From NCBI GenBank assembly GCA_026708085.1, contig JAPOVP010000153.1, forward strand, positions 1 to 64,000: DNA of 64,000 nt, given 5' to 3'. The position numbers and the translations under genes are program-made. Below the pieces are notes generated by a model. That model made no database searches. It was given only the letters and a program-made list of their open reading frames with translations, and had not been told where the DNA came from. This DNA is from Caldilineaceae bacterium (GTDB lineage: Bacteria; Chloroflexota; Anaerolineae; Caldilineales; Caldilineaceae). Positions 9,224 to 18,645 of the stretch are shown piece after piece; the stretch's first letter is position 1, and each line of letters begins with the position of its first letter.

Positions 9224-10195
9224 ATGAGCGTTACGACAGCTGTACCAGTGAGTGACCGCGACTACCTGGCCCTGACCTCCGGCGCAGCCGTACTGCCCCG
9301 GCCTCATTTCGGCGTCTTGCGTCTGAGAGAGCGGGACCGGGTCGATTTTCTCCAGAGAATGACAACCAACGACATCGCCTGCCTCCAGCCGGGACAGGCC
9401 GCGGTGACCATTCTGACAAACCCCATGGCGCGCATCGACGCCGTCTTCTCCGTCCTCTGCCGCCAGGATGACCTTATGCTACTGGCGTCTGAAGGACAGT
9501 CAGATGACCTGCGACAGCGGCTGCAGAGTCAGATCTTCTTCATGGATAAGGTGACCGTCACCGACGACAGCGCCGGCTTGTGCCGTCTGCGCATCCTCGG
9601 TCAGATGGCGGCAGAACTGTTGCAGTCCGCCGGTCTGCCCCAGCCGGAATCTGACGATCAATTCCTTGAAGACGACAGCGTTACCGTCCTCCGGCAAGAT
9701 CGCTATGACCTCCCCGGCTTTGAGATCATCGCATCTGTCGACGAAATGGACGCGCTCCAGGAGCGGCTTTCCGGCGCCGGCGCCGTAACTCTCGCCGGCA
9801 ATGACAGCTACGAAGCCCGCCGCGTCGAGCTGGGCCGTCCTCTTCCCGGAAAGGAACTGACTGACGCCTTTACGCCGTTGGAGTCGGGCATGGCCTGGGT
9901 GTGCGCCGAGAACAAGGGCTGCTATACAGGCCAGGAGATCATCGCCCGTCAGCTCACCTACGACAAGGTAACTCGATCACTGGTCCGTCTTCGTAGCGAA
10001 CTGCCTCTGCAGGAGGGCGCGACCGTCAGCGTAAATAAACGCTCAGTCGGTACAGTCACAAGTTGCGCCCACAGCCCGTCAGCCGGACCGGTAGCGCTGG
10101 CAGTACTGAAACGGCCACACAATGTCGAAGGCGCCGAGGTCACGGTTGAGGGTACTGCTGCATACGTCGAACAGTTTTCTCCGCCCCCGAACTGA
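9224..10195 (+). CDS. ygfZ: Folate-binding protein YgfZ
   Basis: A 323-residue member of the GcvT/YgfZ family, tetrahydrofolate-binding proteins that help assemble or repair iron-sulfur clusters in enzymes such as those using lipoyl or radical chemistry. The defining motif KGCYTGQE is at residues 231-238 with the key cysteine. I chose ATG 9224 because a GGAGGA ribosome site lies five bases upstream (9214-9219) and the 31 residues of the longer frame do not resemble the family. It precedes a LipM-type gene on the same strand, a sensible link since lipoyl synthase is an iron-sulfur enzyme. Confidence 0.92.
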   Translation: MSVTTAVPVSDRDYLALTSGAAVLPRPHFGVLRLRERDRVDFLQRMTTNDIACLQPGQAAVTILTNPMARIDAVFSVLCRQDDLMLLASEGQSDDLRQRLQSQIFFMDKVTVTDDSAGLCRLRILGQMAAELLQSAGLPQPESDDQFLEDDSVTVLRQDRYDLPGFEIIASVDEMDALQERLSGAGAVTLAGNDSYEARRVELGRPLPGKELTDAFTPLESGMAWVCAENKGCYTGQEIIARQLTYDKVTRSLVRLRSELPLQEGATVSVNKRSVGTVTSCAHSPSAGPVALAVLKRPHNVEGAEVTVEGTAAYVEQFSPPPN

Positions 10196-10297
10196 GGGGC
10201 TGCAACCTGCCATGAGCAGCATTCTTCCTGGAGATTCCAGGATATGAGCGAGTCGCTTGCCAACTGAAGCCGGCCGATTTCTATCTGGCGTTTCTCT

Positions 10298-11131
10298 ATG
10301 CCCTCCCCACCCTGGCGTCTGATAATTGAGGATGCGCCCCGCTCCGGCGCAGCCAACATGGCTGTTGACGAGTCGATCGCCGAGGCTGCCGCCGGCGGCG
10401 ATGTCCCGCCCACCCTGCGCTTCTACAGCTGGCAAAGTCCCACCGTCAGCCTGGGACGCTTTCAAAAGATAGCCGATATCGAAGAAGCCCGCGTCGCCGA
10501 ACATGGCTACGACTTGGTGCGCCGTGCGACCGGCGGCAGGGCCATTCTGCACGCTGACGAACTGACCTATTCCGTCATCGGCCCCATCGCCGAGCCGCAC
10601 ATGGCCGGAGGCGTGATGGACGCCTATCAGCGATTCAGCAACGCCCTGCTATCCGGTCTGACAATACTGGGGCTAAAGGCCGAAAAGGCCGGCGCTCGTT
10701 CACGCGCCGAGCGCGAACTGTCGGCCGCCTGTTTCGAAATGCCCAGCGCCTACGAGATCACTGCCGGTGGCAGAAAACTGATGGGCAGTGCTCAATGCCG
10801 CCGCAAAGGTTATGTCCTACAGCATGGCAGTCTACCTCTGAGGGGCGACGTCGCGCGGCTTGTGGATGTCCTTGCGCTCCCCTGCGCCTCGAAAGATCAT
10901 CTGCGGCAACAACTGCGCCGGCAGGCAGTCACCCTTGCAGAGGCTCTGGAGCTGTCGACCGATTCAGATCAACTGGACTTTCCCCGACTAGCCGCGGCGA
11001 TGGCGGACGGGTTCGCGTCAACGCTGGACCAGGACCTCGAATCAGGCACACTTTCCCCGGACGAACTTCGCCGCAGCGCCGAACTGATCCGTACCCGCTA
11101 TGCAGATCCGGCCTGGACCCGGCAGCGGTAG
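10298..11131 (+). CDS. lipM: Octanoyltransferase LipM-type / lipoate-protein ligase family
   Basis: A 277-residue protein of the biotin/lipoate A/B ligase fold. It has the [11 protein letters not shown] motif (residues 75-85), the acyl-lysine site KLMGSAQ (160-166) and Cys145 in the [10 protein letters not shown] segment, at the place of the catalytic cysteine of Bacillus LipM. It lacks the extra C-terminal domain of LplA, so octanoyl transfer from acyl carrier protein to GcvH or an E2 domain is more likely than ATP-dependent ligation. The gene follows ygfZ by 102 bases and precedes a DUF503 gene by 6. Confidence 0.88.
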   Translation: MPSPPWRLIIEDAPRSGAANMAVDESIAEAAAGGDVPPTLRFYSWQSPTVSLGRFQKIADIEEARVAEHGYDLVRRATGGRAILHADELTYSVIGPIAEPHMAGGVMDAYQRFSNALLSGLTILGLKAEKAGARSRAERELSAACFEMPSAYEITAGGRKLMGSAQCRRKGYVLQHGSLPLRGDVARLVDVLALPCASKDHLRQQLRRQAVTLAEALELSTDSDQLDFPRLAAAMADGFASTLDQDLESGTLSPDELRRSAELIRTRYADPAWTRQR

Positions 11132-11137
11132 CGTCAC

Positions 11138-11425
11138 ATGGCAATCGGGCATCTGACTCTTGAACTCTATCTACCCCTGACAAATTCGCTGAAGGAGAAG
11201 CGAAGCATCGTCAAACCTCTTATTGCCCGGCTGCGCCGAGACTATAACGTTTCAGTTTGCGAAGCCGAAGGGCAGGATACGCTGAGCCGGGCTGTTCTCG
11301 AAGTAGCTTGTGTCAGCCAGAACGGTGCGCTGGCATACAGGCAACTTGAAAAGATAGCCATCCGCGTCGAAAACTGGCGTCTCGACGCCGAGGTTGTAGA
11401 TTACTTTATTGAAATGGTTGCATGA
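11138..11425 (+). CDS. DUF503 family protein (YlxP-like)
   Basis: A 95-residue protein matching DUF503 over its whole length. The [29 protein letters not shown] segment holds the family's conserved KEKR motif, followed by the ferredoxin-like fold. Relatives often sit near ribosome-biogenesis genes (infB, rbfA) and are suspected RNA-associated proteins, but function is unproven. Here it is six bases downstream of the LipM-type gene and is probably co-transcribed with it. The next gene is convergent. Confidence 0.88.
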   Translation: MAIGHLTLELYLPLTNSLKEKRSIVKPLIARLRRDYNVSVCEAEGQDTLSRAVLEVACVSQNGALAYRQLEKIAIRVENWRLDAEVVDYFIEMVA

Positions 11426-11546
11426 AAGAGGAGACCGGGGCGCAGACTTGCTACTTGCAGGACCCTCTCGTGCCCACTGGTCAATAGCCTCGGATGCGTA
11501 GTGAGGGCCTTGCCTGCACTAACAGCATTTACATAGTGAACGCGAT

Positions 11547-12506
11547 TTAGCTGGCCCGCGCAGCCAGGGGAACGCCCGGAGAGTTGTTGTGTCTGCTCAA
11601 TGATACGATGGACTCTTCCTTGTTTTCTTCCGCCGACCAGCCGTAGTGCCGCACAATGAGAAGTGCTACGCTTATGACAACGCTGATTATTGCAATCCAC
11701 TGAGCGGTCGCCAGTTGGCCCATGACCCATGCATCCGGGCGAAAGTACTCGACCCAGAAGCGGCCCAACGGGTAGGCTATGAAATACATCAGCGCACCGT
11801 CGCCCCGGCGTAGCTTGTGCCCGAACTGCCAGTAGATGAAATAGAGCAGAGCAAACAGAAGGAGGCTCCAACCGGCTTCATAGAAAAAAGTCGGGTGGAA
11901 GCCGTGGCTGGCATACCAGTCCAGAGTAGCTTGTGGGACATCGGCCACGCCACAAGGAGGCGCTCCCTCTGGGCGCTGGCAGGGATGTACGGGGTTAATG
12001 TGGAATGCCCAGGGCAGGTCTGTAGCCTGCCCGTACAGCTCCTGATTGGCGAAGTTTCCCATCCGCCCGATTGCCTGGGCGACCAGCACATTGGGGCCAA
12101 TGTAATCCAAATAGCTCAGAAAGCTCAGCCCATTGCGCCAGGTATACAGTACAATGGCGATGATGCCGCCTATCAGCCCGCCGTAGATGCCCAAACCGGT
12201 AAACCCAAAACCTCCCTTTCCCCCTCCCCACAATCTAATGATTTCAAACGGGTTTTCGCGATAAAAGGCCCAGCCCGGCCCGTCAGCAGGCGTGCTGAAC
12301 ACATGGTACAAGCGGGCGCCGACTATGCCTAAGAGCAGCGTCCAGGCCAAAAGGTTCCAGATGTGGTCAGGGTTTTCACCGGCTCTTCTAGAAAGCCTCG
12401 CAGACAGCCAGGCGGCGACCACGGCGCCACCGACGATGAATACACCATACCACCCCGGAGCAAAGACCCTGCCAAATATTTCGAGTTCAAAAATGGTCGG
12501 ACCCAT
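11547..12506 (-). CDS. lgt: Prolipoprotein diacylglyceryl transferase
   Basis: A 319-residue membrane enzyme with about seven helices. It moves diacylglycerol from phosphatidylglycerol to the lipobox cysteine of prolipoproteins. The signature stretch QAIGRMGNFANQELYG (residues 144-159) includes Arg148, equivalent to the essential arginine of the family, and a GLGIYGGLIGG helix at residues 104-114. The C-terminus carries an extra hydrophobic helix then a polar tail of about 30 residues. It serves the many lipoproteins encoded in this window. An ATG start sits at 12506 with no strong ribosome site. Confidence 0.96.
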   Translation of the reverse strand: MGPTIFELEIFGRVFAPGWYGVFIVGGAVVAAWLSARLSRRAGENPDHIWNLLAWTLLLGIVGARLYHVFSTPADGPGWAFYRENPFEIIRLWGGGKGGFGFTGLGIYGGLIGGIIAIVLYTWRNGLSFLSYLDYIGPNVLVAQAIGRMGNFANQELYGQATDLPWAFHINPVHPCQRPEGAPPCGVADVPQATLDWYASHGFHPTFFYEAGWSLLLFALLYFIYWQFGHKLRRGDGALMYFIAYPLGRFWVEYFRPDAWVMGQLATAQWIAIISVVISVALLIVRHYGWSAEENKEESIVSLSRHNNSPGVPLAARAS

Positions 12507-12636
12507 ACAGTTATCGTAGCCTTGTCAATGAGAACGCGTCGTTACTTTCCTTCCAAAGTATATAAGATCCTCGCCCTATCCCGAAAAAATCGGCAGGATC
12601 GGTGTCTCGACCATTGCCCGCGCCGAGTTTCGCCCC

Positions 12637-13599
12637 TTACGGTCCCGGAGCACCGTTCTCCAGCCAGACCTCCAGCGTGGCGCCTACCCTCTCAAAACTT
12701 TCCTCTCCCAGTTTATCGATCGTGTCCTCAATAGTATGCCAGTACGGATAGGAAAAGTCGATGATATCGATAGCGGTGTAGCCGGCCTCAATAAAGGGCG
12801 TGTGGTCGTCAATTATAGGGGTGCCCGGTGCGAGGCGGAACCACTCACCATATCCCAGCTGGTCAGCCACCGCCCAGATTGCTTCGGTCAGACGTCGGTC
12901 GGAATTCGGCTCCCACAGAAGTTGCTGGTCGGCGTCGCCTATCATGTCTACGATGACCGTGTATCGCGGCGACTGGCATTCGCCCAGCGCTTCCAGATTC
13001 TCGACAAAAAAGCGGCTGCCCAGAATCCAGTCCCATCCGGGTATGCGTCCGTTGTCCTCTGCGTCAAAAAATGCCAGACAGATCGTGTGGTCGGTGCTGT
13101 CCACGTCCAGCGTACGGGCCAACTCCAGCAGCACCGCCACGCCTGACGCGCCGTCGTTGGCTCCGGGCACAGGTTTCTCACGGTTGGCGGGATCCGGGTC
13201 CTCGTCAGAATAGATTCGCGTATCGTAATGTGCGCCCAGTATGATTACCGGTCCCGATCCCTTGTAGGCGATAAAGTTGCGTGCCTCCACATCTGGTAGC
13301 GGGCGAAACGGTTGAATCAGAACATCCCATCCATTTGAGTTCAGTTCTCTTACCATCCAGTCGCCCATCTCACGATGGGCCTCCGTCCCGGTTATTCTGG
13401 GACCGAAGTCCATCTGCGCCTCTACGTAGGTCATAGCCCGTTCAGCCGAAAATGATGCAGAGGAGACCGGCAACTCCAGCAGTCCATAGCCCAGATATCC
13501 AAAAAACCCCGCAGATGCCGCCAGAGCAACCAACAGCGTTATCTCAGTGCGAAAGGTCTTCGTCGTATTCATTAGTCGCCGCCAGTTTGCTAGAAACAT
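12637..13599 (-). CDS. M28 family peptidase, glutaminyl-cyclase-like
   Basis: A 320-residue zinc hydrolase of family M28. An N-terminal hydrophobic segment (about residues 20-40) marks it as membrane-anchored or exported. The metal residues are visible: His124 and Asp126 (LGAHYDTR), Asp149 (GANDGASGVA) and Glu181 (FFDAEDNG). The early stretch DFGPRITGTEAHREMGDWMVREL and the DWILGSRFF segment resemble bacterial glutaminyl-peptide cyclotransferases more than aminopeptidases. A second ATG at 13572 could be the real start, since it lies close to the hydrophobic segment. A perfect palindrome sits 34-79 bases upstream of the two candidate starts. Confidence 0.88.
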   Translation of the reverse strand: MFLANWRRLMNTTKTFRTEITLLVALAASAGFFGYLGYGLLELPVSSASFSAERAMTYVEAQMDFGPRITGTEAHREMGDWMVRELNSNGWDVLIQPFRPLPDVEARNFIAYKGSGPVIILGAHYDTRIYSDEDPDPANREKPVPGANDGASGVAVLLELARTLDVDSTDHTICLAFFDAEDNGRIPGWDWILGSRFFVENLEALGECQSPRYTVIVDMIGDADQQLLWEPNSDRRLTEAIWAVADQLGYGEWFRLAPGTPIIDDHTPFIEAGYTAIDIIDFSYPYWHTIEDTIDKLGEESFERVGATLEVWLENGAPGP

Positions 13600-13632
13600 G
13601 GTAAGGGCATGCAGCCGAGTCCATCGGCAATA

Positions 13633-13651
13633 GTATCTTCATTGAAGATAC
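13633..13651. promoter_or_regulatory. 19-base palindrome, candidate operator
   Basis: GTATCTTCA and TGAAGATAC are perfect inverted repeats around one central T. The site lies in the 202-base gap upstream of the M28 peptidase gene and downstream of der. It is too short-looped and lacks a T-run for a terminator, so a dimeric repressor site is the better guess. Confidence 0.45.
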
Positions 13652-13801
13652 GGTTGGAATCCTGTGTGCTTTCAGTCAGGCAGGTCGCCATCGCCAGTCG
13701 CAGTCGTGGCCTACACCGCGAGCCCTCACGCCAGGCGGGATCGCCGCATGTTCCCTGCTGCCGAATTCTGCTCAGGCAAGTGAACCTTCAAAGGACTTGA
13801 A

Positions 13802-15175
13802 TCAGGAGCGGGCCCGCAGGCGAATCCTTATGGGCGTACCGACGAATGGGTAATGCCGCCGCAACTGGTTGTCCAGGTAACGAAGATAGCTGAAGTGGGC
13901 CAGCTCCGGATCATTGACGAAAAGAATAAAGGTAGGCGGCTCAACGCTGGCCTGTGTTGCAAAATAGATACGTAATGGCCGCCGCTGCTTCGTAGCCGGT
14001 GGTGAACGGTGATAGGCATCCTGAATGACGCCGTTCAGCTCCGCCGTTGGGATGCGGTGCCTCCGCTCAGCCGCCACCGTCAGCGCTGTGGGCAGCACCT
14101 TCTGTACACGCTGCTTCGTCAACGCGCTGATGAAAAGCACAGGCACGTAGTCAAGAAATTGCAGATCCGCGCGCACCTTACGCGTATATTCTACCATCGT
14201 CTGCGTGTTTTTCTCGACAATGTCCCACTTGTTCACCAGGACGACGACGCTCTTGTACGCCTCCAGCACGTGGCCCGCGATGTGCGCGTCTTGCGCGGTA
14301 ACCCCCTCGACACCGTCGACGAGAAGCAGGGCCACGTCGGCTCGATCGATGCTGCGCATGCTGCGAAGTACGCTGTATTTCTCTATCCCCGGCTCTACCC
14401 TCCCCCGTCGCCGGATTCCCGCCGTATCTATCAGAGAGACTCTCTGACCATGGTAGATGATCTCAGTATCGATGGGGTCGCGCGTCGTGCCGGCGATTTC
14501 ACTTACAATTGCCCTTTCGTGCCCGATCAACGTGTTGAGCAGACTGCTCTTCCCTACATTCGGTCTCCCCACAAGCGCGACGGCAACGACATCTTCCTCC
14601 CTCTCATCCCCAACCAGACTGTCCGATAGTTCAGCCGCGATCACGTCGAGCAGGTCGCCAACACCAATTCCGTGAAAAGCGCTGATTGCGATCGGTTCAC
14701 CTATCCCCAGCGCCCAGAACTCGGTTGCGTCCAGCTGTCTTTGTTCACTCTCGGCCTTGTTTACCGCGACGAAGACAGGTTTGGTCGTCTGCTGCAGGAA
14801 TTCTGCAAGGTCCTCATCGGCTGCTGTCAGGCCATCTTTTCCGTCCACCACCAGAACGATTACATCGGCCTCGTCCACCGCAATTCGGGCCTGGTTCGTG
14901 ATTTCGGTCACGTAGCGGGCGGAATCACGCGCCAGGGGAACTACGCCCGCCCGCGTAGCCCTGTACTCGGCCGTCTTTTGCGCTTCCAGACCCCCTGTGT
15001 CGATCACGACGAAGGAAACGCCGCTCCACTCCGCCTCCCCGTAAATTCTGTCCCGGGTCGTGCCTGGCAGGTCTTCGACTATTGCCGTTCTGGCGCCAAC
15101 GAGTCGGTTGAAAAGGGTCGATTTGCCCACGTTGGGCCGACCCACAAGCGCGACCACTGCTTTTCGTTGCGTCAT
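13802..15175 (-). CDS. der: Ribosome-assembly GTPase Der (EngA)
   Basis: A 457-residue protein with two GTPase domains in tandem and a KH-like C-terminal domain, the arrangement unique to Der, needed for 50S subunit maturation. G1 loops GRPNVGKST (residues 12-20) and GRPNVGKSS (about 200) are present, with DTGG/DTAG G3 motifs and NKAE/NKWD G4 motifs. The C-terminal [19 protein letters not shown] stretch is the KH-like part. The gene follows cdaR by six bases, so it is probably co-transcribed with the c-di-AMP genes. Confidence 0.97.
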   Translation of the reverse strand: MTQRKAVVALVGRPNVGKSTLFNRLVGARTAIVEDLPGTTRDRIYGEAEWSGVSFVVIDTGGLEAQKTAEYRATRAGVVPLARDSARYVTEITNQARIAVDEADVIVLVVDGKDGLTAADEDLAEFLQQTTKPVFVAVNKAESEQRQLDATEFWALGIGEPIAISAFHGIGVGDLLDVIAAELSDSLVGDEREEDVVAVALVGRPNVGKSSLLNTLIGHERAIVSEIAGTTRDPIDTEIIYHGQRVSLIDTAGIRRRGRVEPGIEKYSVLRSMRSIDRADVALLLVDGVEGVTAQDAHIAGHVLEAYKSVVVLVNKWDIVEKNTQTMVEYTRKVRADLQFLDYVPVLFISALTKQRVQKVLPTALTVAAERRHRIPTAELNGVIQDAYHRSPPATKQRRPLRIYFATQASVEPPTFILFVNDPELAHFSYLRYLDNQLRRHYPFVGTPIRIRLRARS

Positions 15176-15181
15176 TCCAGA

Positions 15182-16603
15182 TCAATTGGACGTTTCAGGT
15201 GTTTCCGTCGGAGGCGGCTCAGTCTGATCCGGCCCCGGCACGGGTATGGGTTGCACTGTTTCAGCTGCTGGCGGCGGCGTCGCCGTCGACTCCGCTTCGG
15301 CCTCAGTAGTCGCTTCCGCCGGTACCGGTGTTCCCGGAGTCTCCACTGGCTCAGGCGTCGCCGTGGCCGTCGGAGTGATTAAGGACTCTATCAACACTTC
15401 GATCGCTTCTGGGATTACTCCCTGTTCAACGATGCCTTCGGGCACCACAACCGTCGGTTCGACCAAGTGACTACCGGGCAACAGTCCGGTCAAATCCAGG
15501 AGAACACGCACCTCTTCAGGGCCCAGCAGTTCCAACCGCGGCAGCGGGCCGCTTACGATCACCTCGACCTCTTCCAGTGAAACGGTGATGCGCATGTCGT
15601 CGCCCGCACCCTGAATGACCGGATGGCGAGTTACGGTCAGGCTGCTTTCCAACGGGGCAACACCGACCGTTACCTGCACGCTGACCTGAAGGGAGGAAAC
15701 ATTCTCTGGCAGGATCAGGGGAAGGCTTTCCCGTACGTCGTCAGTCGCGCCCTCTATGTCAAGAGGTGTCGTCTCCACAAATCCGGGAACTTCCCGCAGA
15801 GCGCTCGGGCTGCCCGACAGAACGATCGTCTGTGGTTCGACGTTTACTCCCGTAAGGCGGTAATTCGGCGAAGGTAGGCCCTTCACGTCGGCGCGCACGA
15901 CCACCTCCTTGCGCCCCGGCGGCTGTACCACAGGTACAACGATTCGCGCTGTGCCCGGATCAATCTTGACTCTTGCCACCTCCAGGTTTTGGGCATTGCG
16001 GGCGATCAACGGCCGGACCTGCTCCACCTGGCTCTTGGCATTGCGTAGAAAGACTGTTGCGATCACCGACCGGACCTGCGAGACAAGTGTCCGCGGGCCG
16101 GAAATCTCCACCTCCAGCGGCTCCGACAGCGGCTCCTGCCAGTCGTACCCGAATGCCGCGCTGTCCATTACCTCCACCTCTATCGGTACAAAACGGGAAA
16201 TCACCGGCTCCAGCTGTACCCGCAGTTGCCGCGGTTCAAGCGCGATGACTTCCACGTCAGGGTTCAGTGCCGTGACCTCTACCTCTACCTCGTAGCTGCC
16301 CGCTGTCAGATTCGCCAAGTCTATGACCGCGCTGAAATCGTCTACCTGGAGAGCATCCAATGTGCGCTGGGGCGCCCGCAGCGTCAGCATGGCTGTGCGA
16401 TTCGTCAGGTCTTGCACACTCTGCAGGCCTGGCCCCATGTTTCTGAGTTCGATCAGAATCGGCTCTTCATACTCCTCCCGAATCATAGGGTTTTCCTGAT
16501 CGATGGCGATAAACCAAACGACAAACGCCAATAGAACCGACAGAAGCAGTGTCGTTGTCGGTTTCATGGAGCGACCGTATCGCCGGATTTCATCTATCCT
16601 CAT
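15182..16603 (-). CDS. cdaR: CdaA regulatory protein CdaR (YbbR domains) with Pro/Thr-rich tail
   Basis: A 473-residue protein with one N-terminal membrane helix (about residues 15-32) followed by several YbbR-type repeats outside the membrane (to about residue 405). In Firmicutes CdaR binds and modulates the diadenylate cyclase CdaA. Residues about 410-473 form a low-complexity tail rich in Pro, Thr, Glu and Ala, probably disordered and extracytoplasmic, possibly spanning the wall. The ATG at 16603 overlaps the cdaA stop by 14 bases; a second ATG at 16567 is an alternative that removes 12 residues. Confidence 0.9.
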   Translation of the reverse strand: MRIDEIRRYGRSMKPTTTLLLSVLLAFVVWFIAIDQENPMIREEYEEPILIELRNMGPGLQSVQDLTNRTAMLTLRAPQRTLDALQVDDFSAVIDLANLTAGSYEVEVEVTALNPDVEVIALEPRQLRVQLEPVISRFVPIEVEVMDSAAFGYDWQEPLSEPLEVEISGPRTLVSQVRSVIATVFLRNAKSQVEQVRPLIARNAQNLEVARVKIDPGTARIVVPVVQPPGRKEVVVRADVKGLPSPNYRLTGVNVEPQTIVLSGSPSALREVPGFVETTPLDIEGATDDVRESLPLILPENVSSLQVSVQVTVGVAPLESSLTVTRHPVIQGAGDDMRITVSLEEVEVIVSGPLPRLELLGPEEVRVLLDLTGLLPGSHLVEPTVVVPEGIVEQGVIPEAIEVLIESLITPTATATPEPVETPGTPVPAEATTEAEAESTATPPPAAETVQPIPVPGPDQTEPPPTETPETSN

Positions 16604-17411
16604 CGATGAAATCTCCGGAATCGGAAATGCCCATTATCGGCCGTGGGTCATAGAACTCGGTCAGCCTGCGCCGCAGCTCGTTTGCTTCCAAACGCCGGGC
16701 CATGCGGCCACTTGTCGCTATCGAAATCGCACCCGTCTCTTCGGAAACGACCACACTCATTGCATCCGTCAATTCCGTAATCCCGATTGCGGCCCGGTGT
16801 CGTGTACCCAACTGGTGGTCGGCAATATTGCGGTTTGTCAAGGGCAGAATGCATGACGCCGCAGCCACTTTGTCGTTCTGGACGATCACCGCCCCGTCGT
16901 GCAGTGCGGTTCCCGGGAAAAATATCGTCAACAAAAGCTCATCAGTCAGTTCGCCGTCGATTTTGACCCCGCGGTCGATATACTCCATCAACCCGCCGCT
17001 TCCTTCCAGCACCAGCAGAGTGCCGTGCCGCCGCGCTGACAGCTGTTCGCACGCCCTGACGATCTCATTGATCAATGGTTCGGTGCCACCAGTGGTGCGG
17101 CGCAAGAAGATCGGCGTCCTTCGCCCTATCTGTTCAAGGACGCGGCGAATCTCCGGCTGAAATATTACGGGGATCGACACAAACACGACCAGGGAACTGT
17201 TGCGCAACAGCCAGCTGAAAGCTGTCAACTCGACGGTACGGACAAGAACAAAGACCAAGATGCCAATTATCAGAATACCGAGTACAAGCTGCGCAGCCTG
17301 CGTTCCACGCAGCAAATGTAACAAAGCGTAGAAGATCAGCATGAGCAGGAAAAGATCTACTATGTTTTGCCAGTCGGTTAGGCGACTGAGAATTGCTACG
17401 AAGTCAGTCAC
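16590..17411 (-). CDS. cdaA: Diadenylate cyclase CdaA
   Basis: A 273-residue membrane enzyme that makes cyclic di-AMP from two ATP. Three helices occupy about residues 18-90. The DAC domain carries the DGA motif (Asp172-Gly173-Ala174, in LHDGAVIVQ) and the RHR motif (Arg204-His205-Arg206, in GTRHRAAIG), both needed for catalysis. The gene is first in a tight leftward group cdaA, cdaR, der. The cdaA-cdaR pairing is standard in many bacteria; the der neighbour is less usual. Confidence 0.97.
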   Translation of the reverse strand: MTDFVAILSRLTDWQNIVDLFLLMLIFYALLHLLRGTQAAQLVLGILIIGILVFVLVRTVELTAFSWLLRNSSLVVFVSIPVIFQPEIRRVLEQIGRRTPIFLRRTTGGTEPLINEIVRACEQLSARRHGTLLVLEGSGGLMEYIDRGVKIDGELTDELLLTIFFPGTALHDGAVIVQNDKVAAASCILPLTNRNIADHQLGTRHRAAIGITELTDAMSVVVSEETGAISIATSGRMARRLEANELRRRLTEFYDPRPIMGISDSGDFIDEDR

Positions 17412-17568
17412 GTTAACCTCCCTGCTCAGGAGTAGTCCCCATCAGATCCGTCTCCGCCGCCCGTTTTGTCCGGTTGCCGCTTCCCCAAATCATAGATCCA
17501 AATCAAATCCAAAGGACGAAAAGTTTCCAGAAACTCTGTTCGCAGATTGAACTGCCAGTTGCGCTCGC

Positions 17569-18504
17569 TTACGAGGGCAACCCCACACCTCCGAGCAGGT
17601 GCGCCAGAACTGCTTTCTGCGCGTGAAGCCGGTTGTGGGCCTGCGGGAAAACGCGGCTGCGGTCACCGTCGGCCACTGCGTCGGATATCTCTTCGCCGCG
17701 ATGGGCGGGAAGGCAGTGCATGACCAGCACCTCCTCGTTCTCCGACCGTTGCACCAGCTCCGAGTTTATCTGGTACGGCGGCAAGACAGCCATTCTCTCT
17801 TCCCGCTCTTCCTCATCTCCCATGCTGACCCATACATCCGTATACAGGACATCCGCTCCCCTAACGCCGTCCAAGTCGTCAGTAACTTCGACCTCCGCCT
17901 CCGCTGCGTCCAGAACATCCCCGGATGGAATATAACCCTGCGGCGCCACCACGCGCACGTTGAGGCCGACCTTGCCCGCGGCCATCAGCAGGCTGGTCGC
18001 AACATTGTTGGCGCCGTCACCCACGTACACCAGCGTCCTGTCCTCTACCGAACCGAGCTGCTCCCAGATTGTGAACACATCGGCAAGTGCCTGACAAGGG
18101 TGACTGAAGTCGCTCAAACCGTTGATAATGGGTACGCTCCCCCACTCAACCATCTCCTCAATATGGCGGTGCGCGAAAACGCGCGCCATTACGCCGTCAA
18201 CATAACCGCCCAATACCCGGATCACATCTGCCGGGCTTTCACGCGTACCCAGGCCGACCTCCGCCGGACTGAGATAGAACGCATAGCCCCCCAGATGTTG
18301 CATGCCCATTTCAAAGCTGACACGAGTGCGCAATGACGGCTTCTCAAAGAGCATCGCCAGCGACTTTCCCGCCAGAATAGGGCTATTGCGTCCGCACTCC
18401 GTCAACTCATCCTTCAGCTCTCTTGCCAGCTTGAGAAGACCCCAAAACTGCTCACTCGTAAGAGTATCAATGCCGGTAAAGTGGTCAAGGGGCGTAACGC
18501 TCAC
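17569..18504 (-). CDS. argF: Ornithine carbamoyltransferase
   Basis: A 311-residue enzyme that makes citrulline from ornithine and carbamoyl phosphate in arginine synthesis. The carbamoyl-phosphate loop is SLRTR (residues 57-61), with HPCQ at 135-138 and the ornithine-side [11 protein letters not shown] loop near the C-terminus. The SLRTR form in place of STRTR is common in this family and separates it from aspartate transcarbamylase. Other arginine genes are not in the window. A palindrome lies 21-40 bases upstream of the start. Confidence 0.96.
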   Translation of the reverse strand: MSVTPLDHFTGIDTLTSEQFWGLLKLARELKDELTECGRNSPILAGKSLAMLFEKPSLRTRVSFEMGMQHLGGYAFYLSPAEVGLGTRESPADVIRVLGGYVDGVMARVFAHRHIEEMVEWGSVPIINGLSDFSHPCQALADVFTIWEQLGSVEDRTLVYVGDGANNVATSLLMAAGKVGLNVRVVAPQGYIPSGDVLDAAEAEVEVTDDLDGVRGADVLYTDVWVSMGDEEEREERMAVLPPYQINSELVQRSENEEVLVMHCLPAHRGEEISDAVADGDRSRVFPQAHNRLHAQKAVLAHLLGGVGLPS

Positions 18505-18524
18505 AATCTTCTCCTGCTTAGATT

Positions 18525-18544
18525 CCTGGAGACCAGTCTCCTGG
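18525..18544. promoter_or_regulatory. Palindrome upstream of argF, candidate operator
   Basis: GGAGAC (18528-18533) and GTCTCC (18536-18541) surround a CA; after one mismatch CC and GG also pair, making a 20-base dyad. It does not look like a classical ArgR box, which is AT-rich. It may bind another regulator or be chance. Confidence 0.35.
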
Positions 18545-18645
18545 GCAAGGGTGGATGTATCCGTGAAATAAGACGAACTCTTTTATCGAGAAGTTCCAAT
18601 CTTGGTGACTCTTTCCGGTTAGAGGCTGGAAGTACTGTTCCTCTG

